A stretch of DNA of 64,000 bases, taken from NCBI RefSeq assembly GCF_900111115.1, contig NZ_FOGD01000005.1:62001-126000 (forward strand), in the 5' to 3' direction. This stretch comes from Giesbergeria anulus. Lineage in GTDB: Bacteria > Pseudomonadota > Gammaproteobacteria > Burkholderiales > Burkholderiaceae_C. Position numbers and translations under genes: made by a program. Below, piece after piece: positions 55,926 to 64,000 of this stretch (positions are counted from its first letter, which is position 1; each line of letters begins with the position of its first letter). The notes beneath the pieces were generated by a model. It was not told the origin of the DNA and ran no database searches. It saw only the letters and a program-made list of their open reading frames with translations.

Positions 55926-56273
55926 TTAAATGCCGCCAGCCGCTTCGTCGGCTTCTTGGCTCAAATCCACCAGCACATCGTCACCTTGCGTTGTCACCTT
56001 GTAGGTGCGCAACGCCACTTCACAGGGCCAGCCCATAGGCTGGCCGCTGGGAATATGGAAAGTCCCGTCATGCACGGGGCAGGCAATCAGATCGCCATCA
56101 ACGATCTCGCCTTCAGCCAGCGAGGCCGTAGCGTGGGTGCAGCCGTCTTGGGTGGCATAAAAGGTGCCATCAACGTTGTAGACCGCCAATTCACAGGCAC
56201 CGACCAATTGCTTGCGCACCTGCCCAGCGGGCAGTTCGCCTTTTTTGAACAGGTAAATGGGTTGTTCAGTCAT
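55926..56273 (-). CDS. Rieske ferredoxin component of the dioxygenase
   Basis: A 115-residue Rieske-type ferredoxin with a Cys-x-His pair in DGCTHATASLAEG and Cys-x2-His in LIACPVHDGTF. It carries electrons from the flavoprotein reductase to the oxygenase. ATG at 56273 is preferred to a start 11 codons upstream inside the LigB-like gene. The gene lies between the extradiol dioxygenase and the oxygenase alpha genes with 10 to 12 bases on each side. Confidence 0.93.
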   Translation of the reverse strand: MTEQPIYLFKKGELPAGQVRKQLVGACELAVYNVDGTFYATQDGCTHATASLAEGEIVDGDLIACPVHDGTFHIPSGQPMGWPCEVALRTYKVTTQGDDVLVDLSQEADEAAGGI

Positions 56274-56283
56274 GGGCCAACTT

Positions 56284-57123
56284 TCAGGCGGCGTGCAACT
56301 GCACAAAGCCCAAGCCCGTCACCCATTCGGGCACGGCGGCGTAATCGATGATTTCGCCCTTGGCACCGGGCATCGCGCCCATCGCACAGGCCCACTGGCG
56401 GATTTCCATGCCACCGTTGCCGCCGTTGGCCAAGATGTAGTCGTCGCTCAGGGCTTCCATCGCGGCCAAGTCGCCGCGCACGGCGTAGTCCATGATTTCG
56501 CGGTCAAAGGCTTCATTGACCTTGCCCATCTCTGGCACGCCCACCCAGTGGCTGATGCCACCGCTGCCAATCACGACCACGCGCTCGTCGTCTGGGCTGG
56601 CTTCAATGGCGGCCTTGATGGCCGCGCCCAACTCAATCACGCGGCGCATCTTGATGAACGGATCAACCCCCGAAGCCAAGTACACCGGAATGGTGCCGAT
56701 CTGCTGGCCCTTGGCACGCACCGGCTCAATGATGAGTTGGTTCGGAATCGCCACAGCATGGTCTACGGTGAAGGCGCGGCCCACCGCCCAGTCAAAGCCG
56801 TTGTCCTTGCCGTGCTCGGCAATGAAGCTGGCCAGTTTTTGGTTGTCAGGAATCACGCCCCTGCGCAGGCCGGGCAGCGGATCAATCGGGCCATCGACGT
56901 CGCCAGTCCCAATCAGGTACTGCGGCAGGCAGCCGGTGCCAAACAACATATAGTGGTCAGCACCAATCACCACGGCGCTGGTGGCGTTCAGACCGGCCAG
57001 ACGCTCAGCACAGGTGGCAAAAGCCCCCCACATACGCTGGGCAACAGCCTCTTGCGGCGCATTGGGCGCAATGAACATCACCGGATCGTGCGGCACTAAA
57101 AAGCCGCCAACAATTTTTCCCAC
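56284..57123 (-). CDS. class III extradiol ring-cleavage dioxygenase, LigB-like catalytic subunit
   Basis: A 279-residue iron(II) dioxygenase of the LigB/CarBb family that opens catechols next to the hydroxyl groups. His12 (FLVPHDP) and His57 (GADHYMLF) correspond to the metal histidines of LigB, with the catalytic-base His in GSGGISHWVG and the metal Glu expected near NGGMEIRQW. The start is GTG at 57123 (MGKIVGGF) with AAGGA upstream, which restores the family N-terminus; ATGs upstream would run into the LigA-like gene. It is paired with the small subunit just before it. Confidence 0.9.
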   Translation of the reverse strand: MGKIVGGFLVPHDPVMFIAPNAPQEAVAQRMWGAFATCAERLAGLNATSAVVIGADHYMLFGTGCLPQYLIGTGDVDGPIDPLPGLRRGVIPDNQKLASFIAEHGKDNGFDWAVGRAFTVDHAVAIPNQLIIEPVRAKGQQIGTIPVYLASGVDPFIKMRRVIELGAAIKAAIEASPDDERVVVIGSGGISHWVGVPEMGKVNEAFDREIMDYAVRGDLAAMEALSDDYILANGGNGGMEIRQWACAMGAMPGAKGEIIDYAAVPEWVTGLGFVQLHAA

Positions 57124-57137
57124 AGCCAGTCCTTGGT

Positions 57138-57437
57138 TTATTGCTTGAGGGCAGCAGAGAACACCGGCTCTGTTGCGCTGGATTCGGGGCGTAGGGCCTG
57201 CATGTAGGCCACTGGCGAACGGTTGGGGGCGTTTTCTTGCCAAAAGCCCATCGTCAGCATCGGATGTACGCCATGCTTTTGCATCGCGGCCACATCAAAG
57301 GTTTGCACCCAGTGGCGCTCCTCGTCGGTCAGGGCATAGCGTTCGAGCAGCTTGTCGCTCTCTTCTTTAAAACGCTGCTTGATGCTGCGGTCAATGCACA
57401 GTTGGTACAGCAGCTTTTCCACCACATTGCGGCTCAT
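57138..57437 (-). CDS. LigA-like small subunit of the extradiol dioxygenase
   Basis: A 99-residue helical subunit. KLLYQLCIDRSIKQRFKEES, LLERYALTDEERHWV and the closing AAMQKHGVHPMLTMGFW are typical of the LigA domain, which covers the active site of the LigB subunit. Size and pairing resemble CarBa/CarBb of carbazole degradation as well as LigA/LigB of protocatechuate 4,5-cleavage. ATG at 57437 follows GAGGA. Fourteen bases separate it from the LigB-like gene. Confidence 0.88.
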   Translation of the reverse strand: MSRNVVEKLLYQLCIDRSIKQRFKEESDKLLERYALTDEERHWVQTFDVAAMQKHGVHPMLTMGFWQENAPNRSPVAYMQALRPESSATEPVFSAALKQ

Positions 57438-57450
57438 GGAGTGATTCCTC

Positions 57451-58272
57451 TTAAGCGCAAAAATCGCGCACCAGTTGCAAGAAGCGGGCGCGGTGCTCGG
57501 TTTGCACCCAGTGGCCGCACTGACCGAACAGATGGAATTCAGCCTTGGGAATGGCGTTGGCCAACATCCAGCCGCATTGCACCGGCACCACCTTGTCTTC
57601 GCGGCCATGCAGCACCAGCGTGGGCGCTTGCACCTTGGCTAGCACGGCTTCAGGGAAGCCTTTGAGGACGGTCGGGCCATCCGGGTTGGGCTTGGGGATG
57701 AGCTGGCTCAGGGCCTCTTGCGCGCCGGGGCGGGCGCTGGCCTCGTAGCGGGTGCGGATCATCTCTTCGGTGATGATGGATTGGTCGTACGGGAACAGGC
57801 GCATCGTGCGTTCCATGTTCTCCATCGACGGTTCGTACTCGGTGGCCGAACGCAGGCCGGGGGTTTGCTCAAACTCGCCCGCAGGGGTGCCCAGCAGCAC
57901 CAGCTTCTCAACACGGTCGGGGGCAAAGGTAGCCAAACCAATGGCCAGCGCACCACCAAACGAGTTACCCACAAACGAGGCTTTGTCGATACCCAGCGCA
58001 TCCAAGATACCCAGCAGATGGCGCACCCACAGCTTCATGTCGTACTTGCTGTCGGACTTGAACTCGGTAAAACCAAAACCGGCAATGTCGGGGGCAATCA
58101 CGCGGAACTGGTCAGCCAAATCGGGCATGACCTTGCTCCAGTTCGTCCACGCCGAAACGCCGGGGCCGGAGCCGTGCAACAGAAACAGCGGCTTGCCCAT
58201 GCCCGCCTCTAGGTAGTTGGTCTGGTGATCGGCGGCGACCACGGTCTTGCCGATGCCGGGGTGATGGCTCAT
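57451..58272 (-). CDS. meta-cleavage product hydrolase (alpha/beta hydrolase)
   Basis: A 273-residue alpha/beta hydrolase of the BphD/MhpC/CarC group, which cleaves the C-C bond of vinylogous 1,5-diketones formed by extradiol dioxygenases. The oxyanion loop is HGSGPGVSAW, the nucleophile Ser104 lies in VGNSFGGALA, the acid in HGREDKVVP and the base His in GQCGHWVQTEH. It is the first gene of the fourteen-gene run and starts with GGAGGA that overlaps an inverted repeat. Its presence means the ring-cleavage substrate carries an alkyl, aryl or acyl side chain giving a ketone product. Confidence 0.92.
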   Translation of the reverse strand: MSHHPGIGKTVVAADHQTNYLEAGMGKPLFLLHGSGPGVSAWTNWSKVMPDLADQFRVIAPDIAGFGFTEFKSDSKYDMKLWVRHLLGILDALGIDKASFVGNSFGGALAIGLATFAPDRVEKLVLLGTPAGEFEQTPGLRSATEYEPSMENMERTMRLFPYDQSIITEEMIRTRYEASARPGAQEALSQLIPKPNPDGPTVLKGFPEAVLAKVQAPTLVLHGREDKVVPVQCGWMLANAIPKAEFHLFGQCGHWVQTEHRARFLQLVRDFCA

Positions 58273-58280
58273 GAAATTTC

Positions 58281-58308
58281 CTCCATACAGATGTGTATGT
58301 GTATGGAG
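58281..58308. promoter_or_regulatory. 8-bp inverted repeat over the hydrolase ribosome-binding site
   Basis: CTCCATAC (58281-58288) and GTATGGAG (58301-58308) are perfect inverted arms 12 bases apart. The proximal arm includes the GGAG of the hydrolase ribosome-binding site. It could be an operator for the divergent TetR regulator or an RNA hairpin that masks the site; a TATAAA element at 58374-58369 may serve as the -10 of the operon. Confidence 0.55.
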
Positions 58309-58402
58309 CGCGATTTTGATTTATCTCAAACTCTGACTGGACAGGGTATTCCCTAGTGCAGCTTGATTTTTATACAATTTCTTTTTAAAAACAAATGGTT
58401 GC

Positions 58403-58418
58403 TTATCAATTTTGATAA
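58403..58418. promoter_or_regulatory. 16-bp palindrome, candidate TetR operator
   Basis: TTATCAA (58403-58409) and TTGATAA (58412-58418) are perfect arms with a two-base spacer, in the AT-rich middle of the divergent region. The right arm overlaps a GATAAT -10-like element for the forward-strand TetR gene. The size and symmetry fit a TetR-family dimer site. Confidence 0.55.
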
Positions 58419-58499
58419 TTCCCAAGCGAAAAAGTACAGCTTTCTGCCCTACCACGGCAAAGGCCCTAGGGGTAGGCAGGGTGGGGGGCCGTCCCTAGA

Positions 58500-59141
58500 A
58501 TGACGCCCCACCTTGTGTCTTCCCACGCCATGCCCCACCCACCTGCTTCTTCTGCCGATGCTGCACACGATGTTTCGGCGTCGGCCCCCGCCAAAGTCCA
58601 GCTCACTCCAGCAGACTGGATTGCCGCCGCCACCCATGTGCTGCGCGATAAAAGTATTGATGCGGTGCGTGTAGATGTGCTGGCAAAAGTGCTCAACGTC
58701 ACGCGGGGTAGCTTTTACTGGCACTTTAAAGACCGCAACGACTTGTTAGAGCGCGTGCTGCAACGCTGGCGCGATGCAGCCACCGAGCAGATCATCGAGC
58801 GCTTTGAAAAAACGCCGCCCGAGCAGCGCATCCGTGAGTTCTTAACACTGCCCTTTCGTGGCCAAACCGCGCAAAACTCGGCCTCGATAGAGCTGGCTAT
58901 CCGTGCTTGGGCGCGGCGCGACGCACTGGCCCGCCAAGCGGTAGAGACCATCGACAGTCACCGCCTAGCCTACATCGCCCAATGCTTTGGCGAACTGGGC
59001 TTTAGCCCTGAAGAGGCCAAAATGCGCGCGTTTTTGGTCTATGGCTACATGGTGAATGAATCGCTGCTGCGCACCCAAGGCAATGAGCAAGAGCGCTACG
59101 CCCGCCGCGCGTTTGTTGAGCGCACCGTGCTGGCACGTTGA
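58500..59141 (+). CDS. TetR-family transcriptional regulator
   Basis: A 213-residue regulator divergent from the aromatic-degradation run and its probable controller. The N-terminal tail of about 35 residues is Ala/Pro-rich; the helix-turn-helix follows (IDAVRVDVLAKVLNVTRGSF, YWHFKDRNDLLERVL). The C-terminal ligand domain is not diagnostic of the inducer. ATG at 58500 and 58530 are both possible starts; neither has a strong ribosome-binding site. Two palindromes in the 227-base divergent gap are candidate operators. Confidence 0.9.
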   Translation: MTPHLVSSHAMPHPPASSADAAHDVSASAPAKVQLTPADWIAAATHVLRDKSIDAVRVDVLAKVLNVTRGSFYWHFKDRNDLLERVLQRWRDAATEQIIERFEKTPPEQRIREFLTLPFRGQTAQNSASIELAIRAWARRDALARQAVETIDSHRLAYIAQCFGELGFSPEEAKMRAFLVYGYMVNESLLRTQGNEQERYARRAFVERTVLAR

Positions 59142-59156
59142 GAATACTGACAGCCG

Positions 59157-60566
59157 CTAACGGGGCGATACTGGCGACTTGTGCCCCCACCTTTCTAGGC
59201 AACGCCAAAGCATCCACGCAAACGCTACAGCACACAGGGCCAAGGCCAATCCACTGCTGATCCAAAAAGTGGCTGCTGAAGGCTGCGCGGGCCACGGGCC
59301 CACACCGTGGTAGGCCAAGGCGTAGCCACCGCCCAGCCCCGCACACCACAGCAGCACGCTATAGACCAGCAGCGGTGCCACGGTGATGCCATAGCAGCGC
59401 AATGCAAACAGGCAAAAGCATTGCACTGCATCGAGCAGATGGTAAAGCGCCACCCAACCCAGCAACTGCGCCGCCAGTGCCACCACTGCCGGGTGTTCAG
59501 AATACAAACTAGCAATAGAGCCTTTAAAGCCCCACACTGCCACTGTGAGCACACAAGCCATCAGTGCGACCAGCCCAAAGCCGGTCAGGGCGGCATGGCG
59601 GGCATGGGCCTCTTGGCCCGCGCCACGCCAAAAGCTGATGCGGGCGCTGGCGGCAATCGCCAGCGACAGCGGCACCATGTAGAGCACGGCAGCCAAGTTG
59701 GCCGCAATCTGGTGGGCACCTGCTGCTGTGGTGCCTTGGCGGGCAATGAACAATGCCATCAGCGTGAACGAGGTCACCTCCACCAGCACCGTCAGCCCGG
59801 CAGGCACGCCCAAGCGCAAAAACCGCCACAATTGCAGCACATCGGGGCGCTCTAAGCGCTGCCACAGGTGCAAGGGCAAGTAAATTTCTTGCGTGCGCGA
59901 CAGCCAAACGGCCAAGCTGAGCATGGCCGCATACACCACTAGCGTGGCCCAAGCACAGCCCACGGCGCCCAATGCTGGCACGCCCAAGCCGCCAAAAGTC
60001 CACCACACCGACAGCAGCACCTTGAGCGGCAGTGCCAACACCTGAATCCACGTAATCAGCCGGGGATGACCAATGGCTTGGTTCAGGGTACTAAACAGCC
60101 GAAACAGCAAGGTCAAAGGCAAGGCCAAAGCCAACACGCCCAAATACTGGCCCACCATAGGATGCAGTAGCGCGGGCACTTGGGCCGCTGCCAGCAAAGG
60201 CTCTGGGTGCTGGAGCACTGCCGCCCCCAGCGCTGCGGCCAGCAGCCCCAAATACAGGGACTGGCGAAACGAGACCCCCATGCGCGTATTTTGCTGCGCC
60301 CCACGCAACTGGGCCCAGACCGGCAACAAAGCTTGTAACACCCCGACCAGCCCTACTGAGATACTAAGAAAAATGGCCGAAGCTACCGACAGCGCCGCCA
60401 GCGACGCCTCGGCATGGCGTCCGGCCACGATGGTGTCGGTGATGCCAAAGGCCATTACTGCCAGTTGCCCCACCAGCACCGTGCCCGCATGGCGCGCAAT
60501 GGTGGCAAGGTCAGACCAGCGCTGGGGCATGGGGGGCTGGGGTACAGCAGGGGAGGGGACATTCAT
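59157..60566 (-). CDS. MATE-family multidrug efflux transporter
   Basis: A 469-residue inner-membrane protein with twelve predicted helices in two six-helix halves, as in NorM-type MATE carriers that export cationic compounds by H+ or Na+ antiport. VLVGQLAVMAFGITDTIVAG in helix 1 and GVPAGLTVLVEVTSFTLMAL at the start of the second half are landmarks. ATG at 60566 or 60584 are both possible; the latter lies two bases from the upstream stop. It is cotranscribed with the DUF4239-like gene. Confidence 0.92.
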   Translation of the reverse strand: MNVPSPAVPQPPMPQRWSDLATIARHAGTVLVGQLAVMAFGITDTIVAGRHAEASLAALSVASAIFLSISVGLVGVLQALLPVWAQLRGAQQNTRMGVSFRQSLYLGLLAAALGAAVLQHPEPLLAAAQVPALLHPMVGQYLGVLALALPLTLLFRLFSTLNQAIGHPRLITWIQVLALPLKVLLSVWWTFGGLGVPALGAVGCAWATLVVYAAMLSLAVWLSRTQEIYLPLHLWQRLERPDVLQLWRFLRLGVPAGLTVLVEVTSFTLMALFIARQGTTAAGAHQIAANLAAVLYMVPLSLAIAASARISFWRGAGQEAHARHAALTGFGLVALMACVLTVAVWGFKGSIASLYSEHPAVVALAAQLLGWVALYHLLDAVQCFCLFALRCYGITVAPLLVYSVLLWCAGLGGGYALAYHGVGPWPAQPSAATFWISSGLALALCAVAFAWMLWRCLERWGHKSPVSPR

Positions 60567-60585
60567 GCGGGCGCGCTTCTCCATC

Positions 60586-61395
60586 TCAAGGATGCAGGCC
60601 CGCCACGGCGGCCAACAAGGGCGCTGGCGACACAGCCGTGGGCGACTGAAACGGATTGCCCTGCACCAGCACGATGGCCGCCGTGGGCGCGGCGGCCAGC
60701 GCAAACAACAACACCGCCACCAATGCGGCGCGCGGCTGCGTGACATGCACCACCGCAATCGACAGCAACGTGACCAAGCCTAAAAAGCCCATTGCTAGCC
60801 ATTTGAGCGGATTGACATGCGTTTGGCTCAGGCCCGCACGCACATCGCGCTGATCGCGTGTGCTCATCACCTGATCGAGCATCAGCTTTTGCACCACGGC
60901 CCCAGCACTGGCTGCGGTAGTGGGGCTGGCCAGCAGCGTCAACAAAGCATCAGCGTGCTGCGCAACACTGGTACTGCTGCGCCGCTGGGCCAGCAAAGGC
61001 CACTCGCTGGCGCTGGCTTGGGCGTAGGCCACGGTGGCCGTTTGCACCTGTTGGCGCAACGGCGGAGCCAGCGTACCCGACAGAGCGGCCAAACTGCGCA
61101 GCGCATCGGCCTCTTTAAACACTGCATTGGCGGCACGGTCGCGGGCGCTCCAAGTGTCATTGGCTAAAAAAGCCAGCGTCAGGCCAAACAGCACACTGAT
61201 GACATTGATAAAAGGCGGTGCCACACCGCTCAGTGTGCCCAGCCAAGGGCCGGTACGCGGATGGTGCAAGCCACGCTGGACCAACGCGGCAGCCAAGCAA
61301 GTGCCAGCCACCGCCAACCCGGCATAGCCATAGTGGTCATACATTGACCAATCAGCCGTCAAGTGCAACAGAATGTCAGATTGTTGTTCATCCAT
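60586..61395 (-). CDS. DUF4239-like membrane protein
   Basis: A 269-residue membrane protein resembling the DUF4239 family (bestrophin-like), of unknown function. Predicted helices are at about 22-40, 60-80, 198-218 and 220-240; a helical cytosolic or periplasmic part (about 85-195) lies between. The segment VISVLFGLTLAFLANDTWSA is the clearest family feature. ATG at 61395 is chosen over TTG two codons earlier. It is upstream of and probably cotranscribed with the MATE gene. Confidence 0.72.
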   Translation of the reverse strand: MDEQQSDILLHLTADWSMYDHYGYAGLAVAGTCLAAALVQRGLHHPRTGPWLGTLSGVAPPFINVISVLFGLTLAFLANDTWSARDRAANAVFKEADALRSLAALSGTLAPPLRQQVQTATVAYAQASASEWPLLAQRRSSTSVAQHADALLTLLASPTTAASAGAVVQKLMLDQVMSTRDQRDVRAGLSQTHVNPLKWLAMGFLGLVTLLSIAVVHVTQPRAALVAVLLFALAAAPTAAIVLVQGNPFQSPTAVSPAPLLAAVAGLHP

Positions 61396-61432
61396 GGGCA
61401 ATTAAGTAAGCAAATGTAAGTGAATCCAAAGA

Positions 61433-61448
61433 AAATTATTGATAATTT
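61433..61448. repeat. 16-bp AT-rich palindrome upstream of the chemoreceptor gene
   Basis: AAATTAT (61433-61439) and ATAATTT (61442-61448) are perfect inverted arms around TG. It lies in the 120-base divergent gap between the DUF4239-like and chemoreceptor genes and contains a GATAAT -10-like hexamer (61441-61446). It may be a promoter element, an operator or both. Confidence 0.4.
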
Positions 61449-61515
61449 CCTTGGCCGTGCTCATGCGTACAAGCGTCTGCATGCTTCATACCTGTGTTGG
61501 TTAGGGAGAAAACTC

Positions 61516-63300
61516 ATGCGATTTGATGATATGCGGGTATCGCATAAGTTGTGGGGCGCGATTTTTGGCTTAGTGCTGGTGATGATGGCAGCCCTCTTTT
61601 TTATGCAGCAACGGGCCAACACAGCCATGGTGCAAGTGCTGCGCGATATAGCCCACCATGAAGAGATGATTACCTTGGCAACGCGCTGGGAGGGCCTGAC
61701 CGAAGTAGTAGTAGAGCGTATCGCTGCCACGATCACAATTGAAAACCCCGAAGTCACCAATGCCCTGAACCAACGTTCTGCCGCTAACTCGGCCAGAGTC
61801 AATGAAACACAGGCCCGCATCCGTGAGTTGGCGACTTCCGAGCAAGACAAGCAGGCACTAGAGAAAATAGGCCATGCCCGCACTGCTACCTTGGCACTGT
61901 TCAAAAAAATTCCGGAGATCAAAGCCAACGGCAACATGGAGACGGTCGTCAGATTTTCTAACGAGCAGTTTTTGCCCGCCGCAGCGCGCTATGTGGGTGC
62001 CCTGCGCGAGTTTGTACAACTGCAAGAAACGCAACGCGATACACGACTACAGCAGGCTGAAGAGGCCCGCCAGCACAGCACTTGGCTGGGGGTGGGTGTA
62101 GCGGCGCTGGTGTCGCTAGTAGCCGTGCTGCTGTCGTTGGCGCTAGTGCGCTCCATCACCGACCCTCTGCATCATGTGGTGAAAGTGGCCCAGACTATTG
62201 GAGCTGGCGACTTGGCACAAACAATACAAACGCAACGCCAAGACGAGTTTGGTGATTTGATACGCGCCTTTACCCAGATGTCCGAACGCCTGCGCAGCTT
62301 GGTGGCCGAAGTGCGCGCTGGTGTCGATTCGGTATCTGCAGCGGCAGGACAAATTGCCAATGGCAACCACGACCTCTCAGCACGCACCGAGCAAACCGCC
62401 GCCAATTTACAGGAAACAGCGGCTAGCATGGAGCAGCTCACGGCCACCGTCACCCAATCAGTGGATACGGCACGCCAAGCCAACCAGCTAGCCAGTACGG
62501 CAGCGCAATCGGCCCAGCGCGGTGGTGAGGTCGTCAATCAGGTGGTCAGCAGCATGCAGCAAATCACCGATAGTTCGCGCAAAATTGCCGACATCATCAG
62601 CGTCATTGATGGCATTGCCTTTCAAACCAATATTTTGGCGCTCAATGCAGCGGTAGAAGCGGCACGCGCGGGCGAGCAAGGCCGGGGTTTTGCCGTGGTG
62701 GCCTCTGAGGTACGCAGCCTGGCTGGGCGCAGTGCTGCAGCAGCCAAAGAGATCAAGGCACTGATTGATACCTCGGTGGCTAATGTCGAGGCTGGCTCGC
62801 AACAAGTAGCCCAAGCGGGCCAGAGCATGAGTGAAATTGTCAGCAGTGTGCAACGCGTCAGCGACCTGATCGGCGAGATCACTGCCTCATCTACAGAGCA
62901 GCGCGATGGCATTGCCCAAGTCAATGTAGCCGTGACCAAACTAGACCAAATGACGCAGCAAAACGCGGCGCTGGTCGAAGAGTCTGCCGCCGCCGCCAGC
63001 GCTATGCGCGATCAGGCACAACACCTGTCGAAGGTGGTGTCTGTGTTTAACGTTGGTGCATCTTTGGCCGCCAGTCCAGCCAGCACCAGCAGCGCACCAC
63101 GTCGCCCCGCTGCCTCACCACCCGTACGGGCCAAAGCCGTGTCCGCGCCAGCAGCACGCACCACTGCGCGGCCAGCGGTGGCAGCACCAGCACAGCCTAG
63201 CGCACCGCCCAAGGCAGCGCCTGCGCGCATTGCTCCACCAGCGCCCGCACTAGCGCACCGCAGCACCACGAGTGCAGACGACGACTGGGAAAGTTTCTAA
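61516..63300 (+). CDS. methyl-accepting chemotaxis protein
   Basis: A 594-residue chemoreceptor: membrane helix at about 11-30, a periplasmic ligand domain of about 155 residues, a second helix (about 188-212), HAMP, then the long cytosolic coiled coil with the signalling tip [20 protein letters not shown]. The last 90 residues are an Ala/Pro-rich flexible linker ending DWESF, a CheR/CheB tether like NWETF in Tar. ATG at 61516 has GGGAG eight bases before; the open frame reaches back to 61420 but lacks such a site. The ligand is unknown. Confidence 0.93.
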   Translation: MRFDDMRVSHKLWGAIFGLVLVMMAALFFMQQRANTAMVQVLRDIAHHEEMITLATRWEGLTEVVVERIAATITIENPEVTNALNQRSAANSARVNETQARIRELATSEQDKQALEKIGHARTATLALFKKIPEIKANGNMETVVRFSNEQFLPAAARYVGALREFVQLQETQRDTRLQQAEEARQHSTWLGVGVAALVSLVAVLLSLALVRSITDPLHHVVKVAQTIGAGDLAQTIQTQRQDEFGDLIRAFTQMSERLRSLVAEVRAGVDSVSAAAGQIANGNHDLSARTEQTAANLQETAASMEQLTATVTQSVDTARQANQLASTAAQSAQRGGEVVNQVVSSMQQITDSSRKIADIISVIDGIAFQTNILALNAAVEAARAGEQGRGFAVVASEVRSLAGRSAAAAKEIKALIDTSVANVEAGSQQVAQAGQSMSEIVSSVQRVSDLIGEITASSTEQRDGIAQVNVAVTKLDQMTQQNAALVEESAAAASAMRDQAQHLSKVVSVFNVGASLAASPASTSSAPRRPAASPPVRAKAVSAPAARTTARPAVAAPAQPSAPPKAAPARIAPPAPALAHRSTTSADDDWESF

Positions 63301-63309
63301 GCACGGGGC

Positions 63310-63948
63310 TTAGGCACCCCCAACGTAAGGGTTACTTTGGCGCTCACGGCCAAAGGTGCTCTCAGGGCCATGGCCTGGAACAAACACGGTTTGATTGCCC
63401 ATCGGCCACAGGCGCTGGGTGATGCTGTGAATCAATTGTTCGTGGTTGCCTTGCGGAAAATCGGTGCGGCCAATGCTGCCCGCAAACAGCACATCGCCCA
63501 CAAAAGCGCGGTCAATCTGCGGCGCATGGAACACGACATGGCCCGGCGTGTGGCCGGGGCAGTGGCGCACTTGCACCGTCTCGTTGCCCACAGTCACGGT
63601 ATCGCCATCGGCCAGCCAGCGCGTAGGCGTAAAAGGCTGGGCGGGTGCAAAGCCAAAGCGCTGGCTTTGCATGGCCAAACCATCAATCCAAAACTGATCG
63701 CCAGGGTGCGGCCCCACGATGGGCAAATGCAGGCGCTCGGACAGCTCGCCTGTGCCACCAGCGTGGTCGATATGGGCGTGGGTGAGCCAAAGCTGGGTAA
63801 GCGTCAGGCCCAAGCGTTCAATTTCAGCCAACAAGCGATCAATCTCGCCACCGGGGTCAATGATGGCCGCTTGGTGCGTGGCATCGCACCAAACGATAGA
63901 GCAGTTTTGCTGAAACGGCGTGACAGGAACGGTCAGGTATTGAAGCAT
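63310..63948 (-). CDS. MBL-fold metallo-hydrolase (glyoxalase II-like, YcbL type)
   Basis: A 212-residue metallo-beta-lactamase-fold enzyme. The metal ligands are in THAHIDHAGG, CPGHTPGH, FVGDVLFAGSIGRTDFP and VPGHGPEST. The short form without a C-terminal glutathione-binding domain and the opening PVTPFQQNCSIVW match YcbL-like type II glyoxalases, but the substrate is not certain. ATG at 63948 gives the family start. The stop lies nine bases after the chemoreceptor stop, tail to tail. Confidence 0.9.
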   Translation of the reverse strand: MLQYLTVPVTPFQQNCSIVWCDATHQAAIIDPGGEIDRLLAEIERLGLTLTQLWLTHAHIDHAGGTGELSERLHLPIVGPHPGDQFWIDGLAMQSQRFGFAPAQPFTPTRWLADGDTVTVGNETVQVRHCPGHTPGHVVFHAPQIDRAFVGDVLFAGSIGRTDFPQGNHEQLIHSITQRLWPMGNQTVFVPGHGPESTFGRERQSNPYVGGA

Positions 63949-64000
63949 AAGAAGGCGCGGCCAAAGCATGGCGCAGTGTGCAAGGAAAGCAGAACGATAG

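Noticed and set aside
54441-56351. A 636-codon forward-strand frame across the Rieske dioxygenase genes
   Set aside because: It spans three well-supported reverse-strand genes and reads as His/Ala/Val-rich shadow sequence. The Rieske motifs settle the true strand.
61450-61466. Possible sigma54 promoter (TTGGC and ATGC with a GG-N10-GC spacing) upstream of the chemoreceptor gene
   Set aside because: The invariant GG and GC are correctly spaced but the surrounding bases match poorly, and no enhancer-binding protein or site is near, so it may be chance.

Overview
The window is a densely packed stretch of a betaproteobacterial chromosome, most likely Burkholderiales and probably Comamonadaceae. 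This rests on family recognition (DUF3717-DUF1289 and DUF1631 proteins, a Calvin-type class II fructose-bisphosphate aldolase, a DUF4124 protein after pyrE, a LysM-dprA pair beside def-fmt) and on a G+C of about 60%. No tRNA, rRNA, CRISPR array, insertion sequence or phage gene was seen. With the starts chosen here no intergenic gap exceeds 300 bases; the longest is 58273-58499.

Layout. 1-9.5 kb: the 3' part of gatB, a DUF4124 protein, pyrE and xth (whose start codons overlap), a nitroreductase, a DJ-1/PfpI gene divergent from its LysR regulator, then a ParD-like antitoxin gene coupled to a methionine aminopeptidase behind a 41-bp dyad. 7.8-15.7 kb: one reverse-strand operon encoding a membrane-bound spermidine synthase-like protein, a giant MHYT-PAS hybrid histidine kinase, an HD-GYP response regulator and a Tat-lipoprotein flavin oxidase. 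15.8-23.7 kb: DUF3717, yaeQ, purB, a glutathione transferase, a six-domain Ig-like repeat protein, an AEC transporter, mtnN and a lipoprotein. 23.7-31.8 kb: fba, pyk and pgk, interrupted by a QseBC/PmrAB-like two-component system with a divergent PAP2 phosphatase (and a matching CTTAA-N6-CTTAA box) and by two lipoprotein genes with their own terminator. 31.9-42.8 kb: azlCD, fmt, def, a LysM protein, dprA, DUF1631, secF, secD and yajC.

42.9-59.1 kb: first an unfamiliar membrane protein with ten Cys-pair motifs at a spacing of about 11 residues. Then a reverse-strand run of fourteen genes for degradation of an aromatic compound: hydrolase, LigA-like and LigB-like extradiol dioxygenase subunits, Rieske ferredoxin, dioxygenase alpha and beta, cis-diol dehydrogenase, an ABC binding protein, a feruloyl-CoA-synthase-like ligase, the dioxygenase reductase, LivH, a fused LivM-LivG, LivF and a thioesterase. 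A TetR gene is divergent from it, and two palindromes lie between. Together they would import an aromatic acid, dihydroxylate it, rearomatise it, cleave the ring by a class III enzyme and hydrolyse the product. The lower pathway (hydratase, aldolase) is not in the window, so the substrate is unknown. 59.1-64 kb: a MATE exporter, a DUF4239-like protein, a chemoreceptor with a CheR tether and a metallo-beta-lactamase-fold hydrolase.

The best candidates for something undescribed are the Cys-repeat membrane protein, the ParD-like/Map pair, the spermidine synthase/kinase/HD-GYP/flavin oxidase operon, and the class III variant of a Rieske-initiated ring-cleavage pathway.
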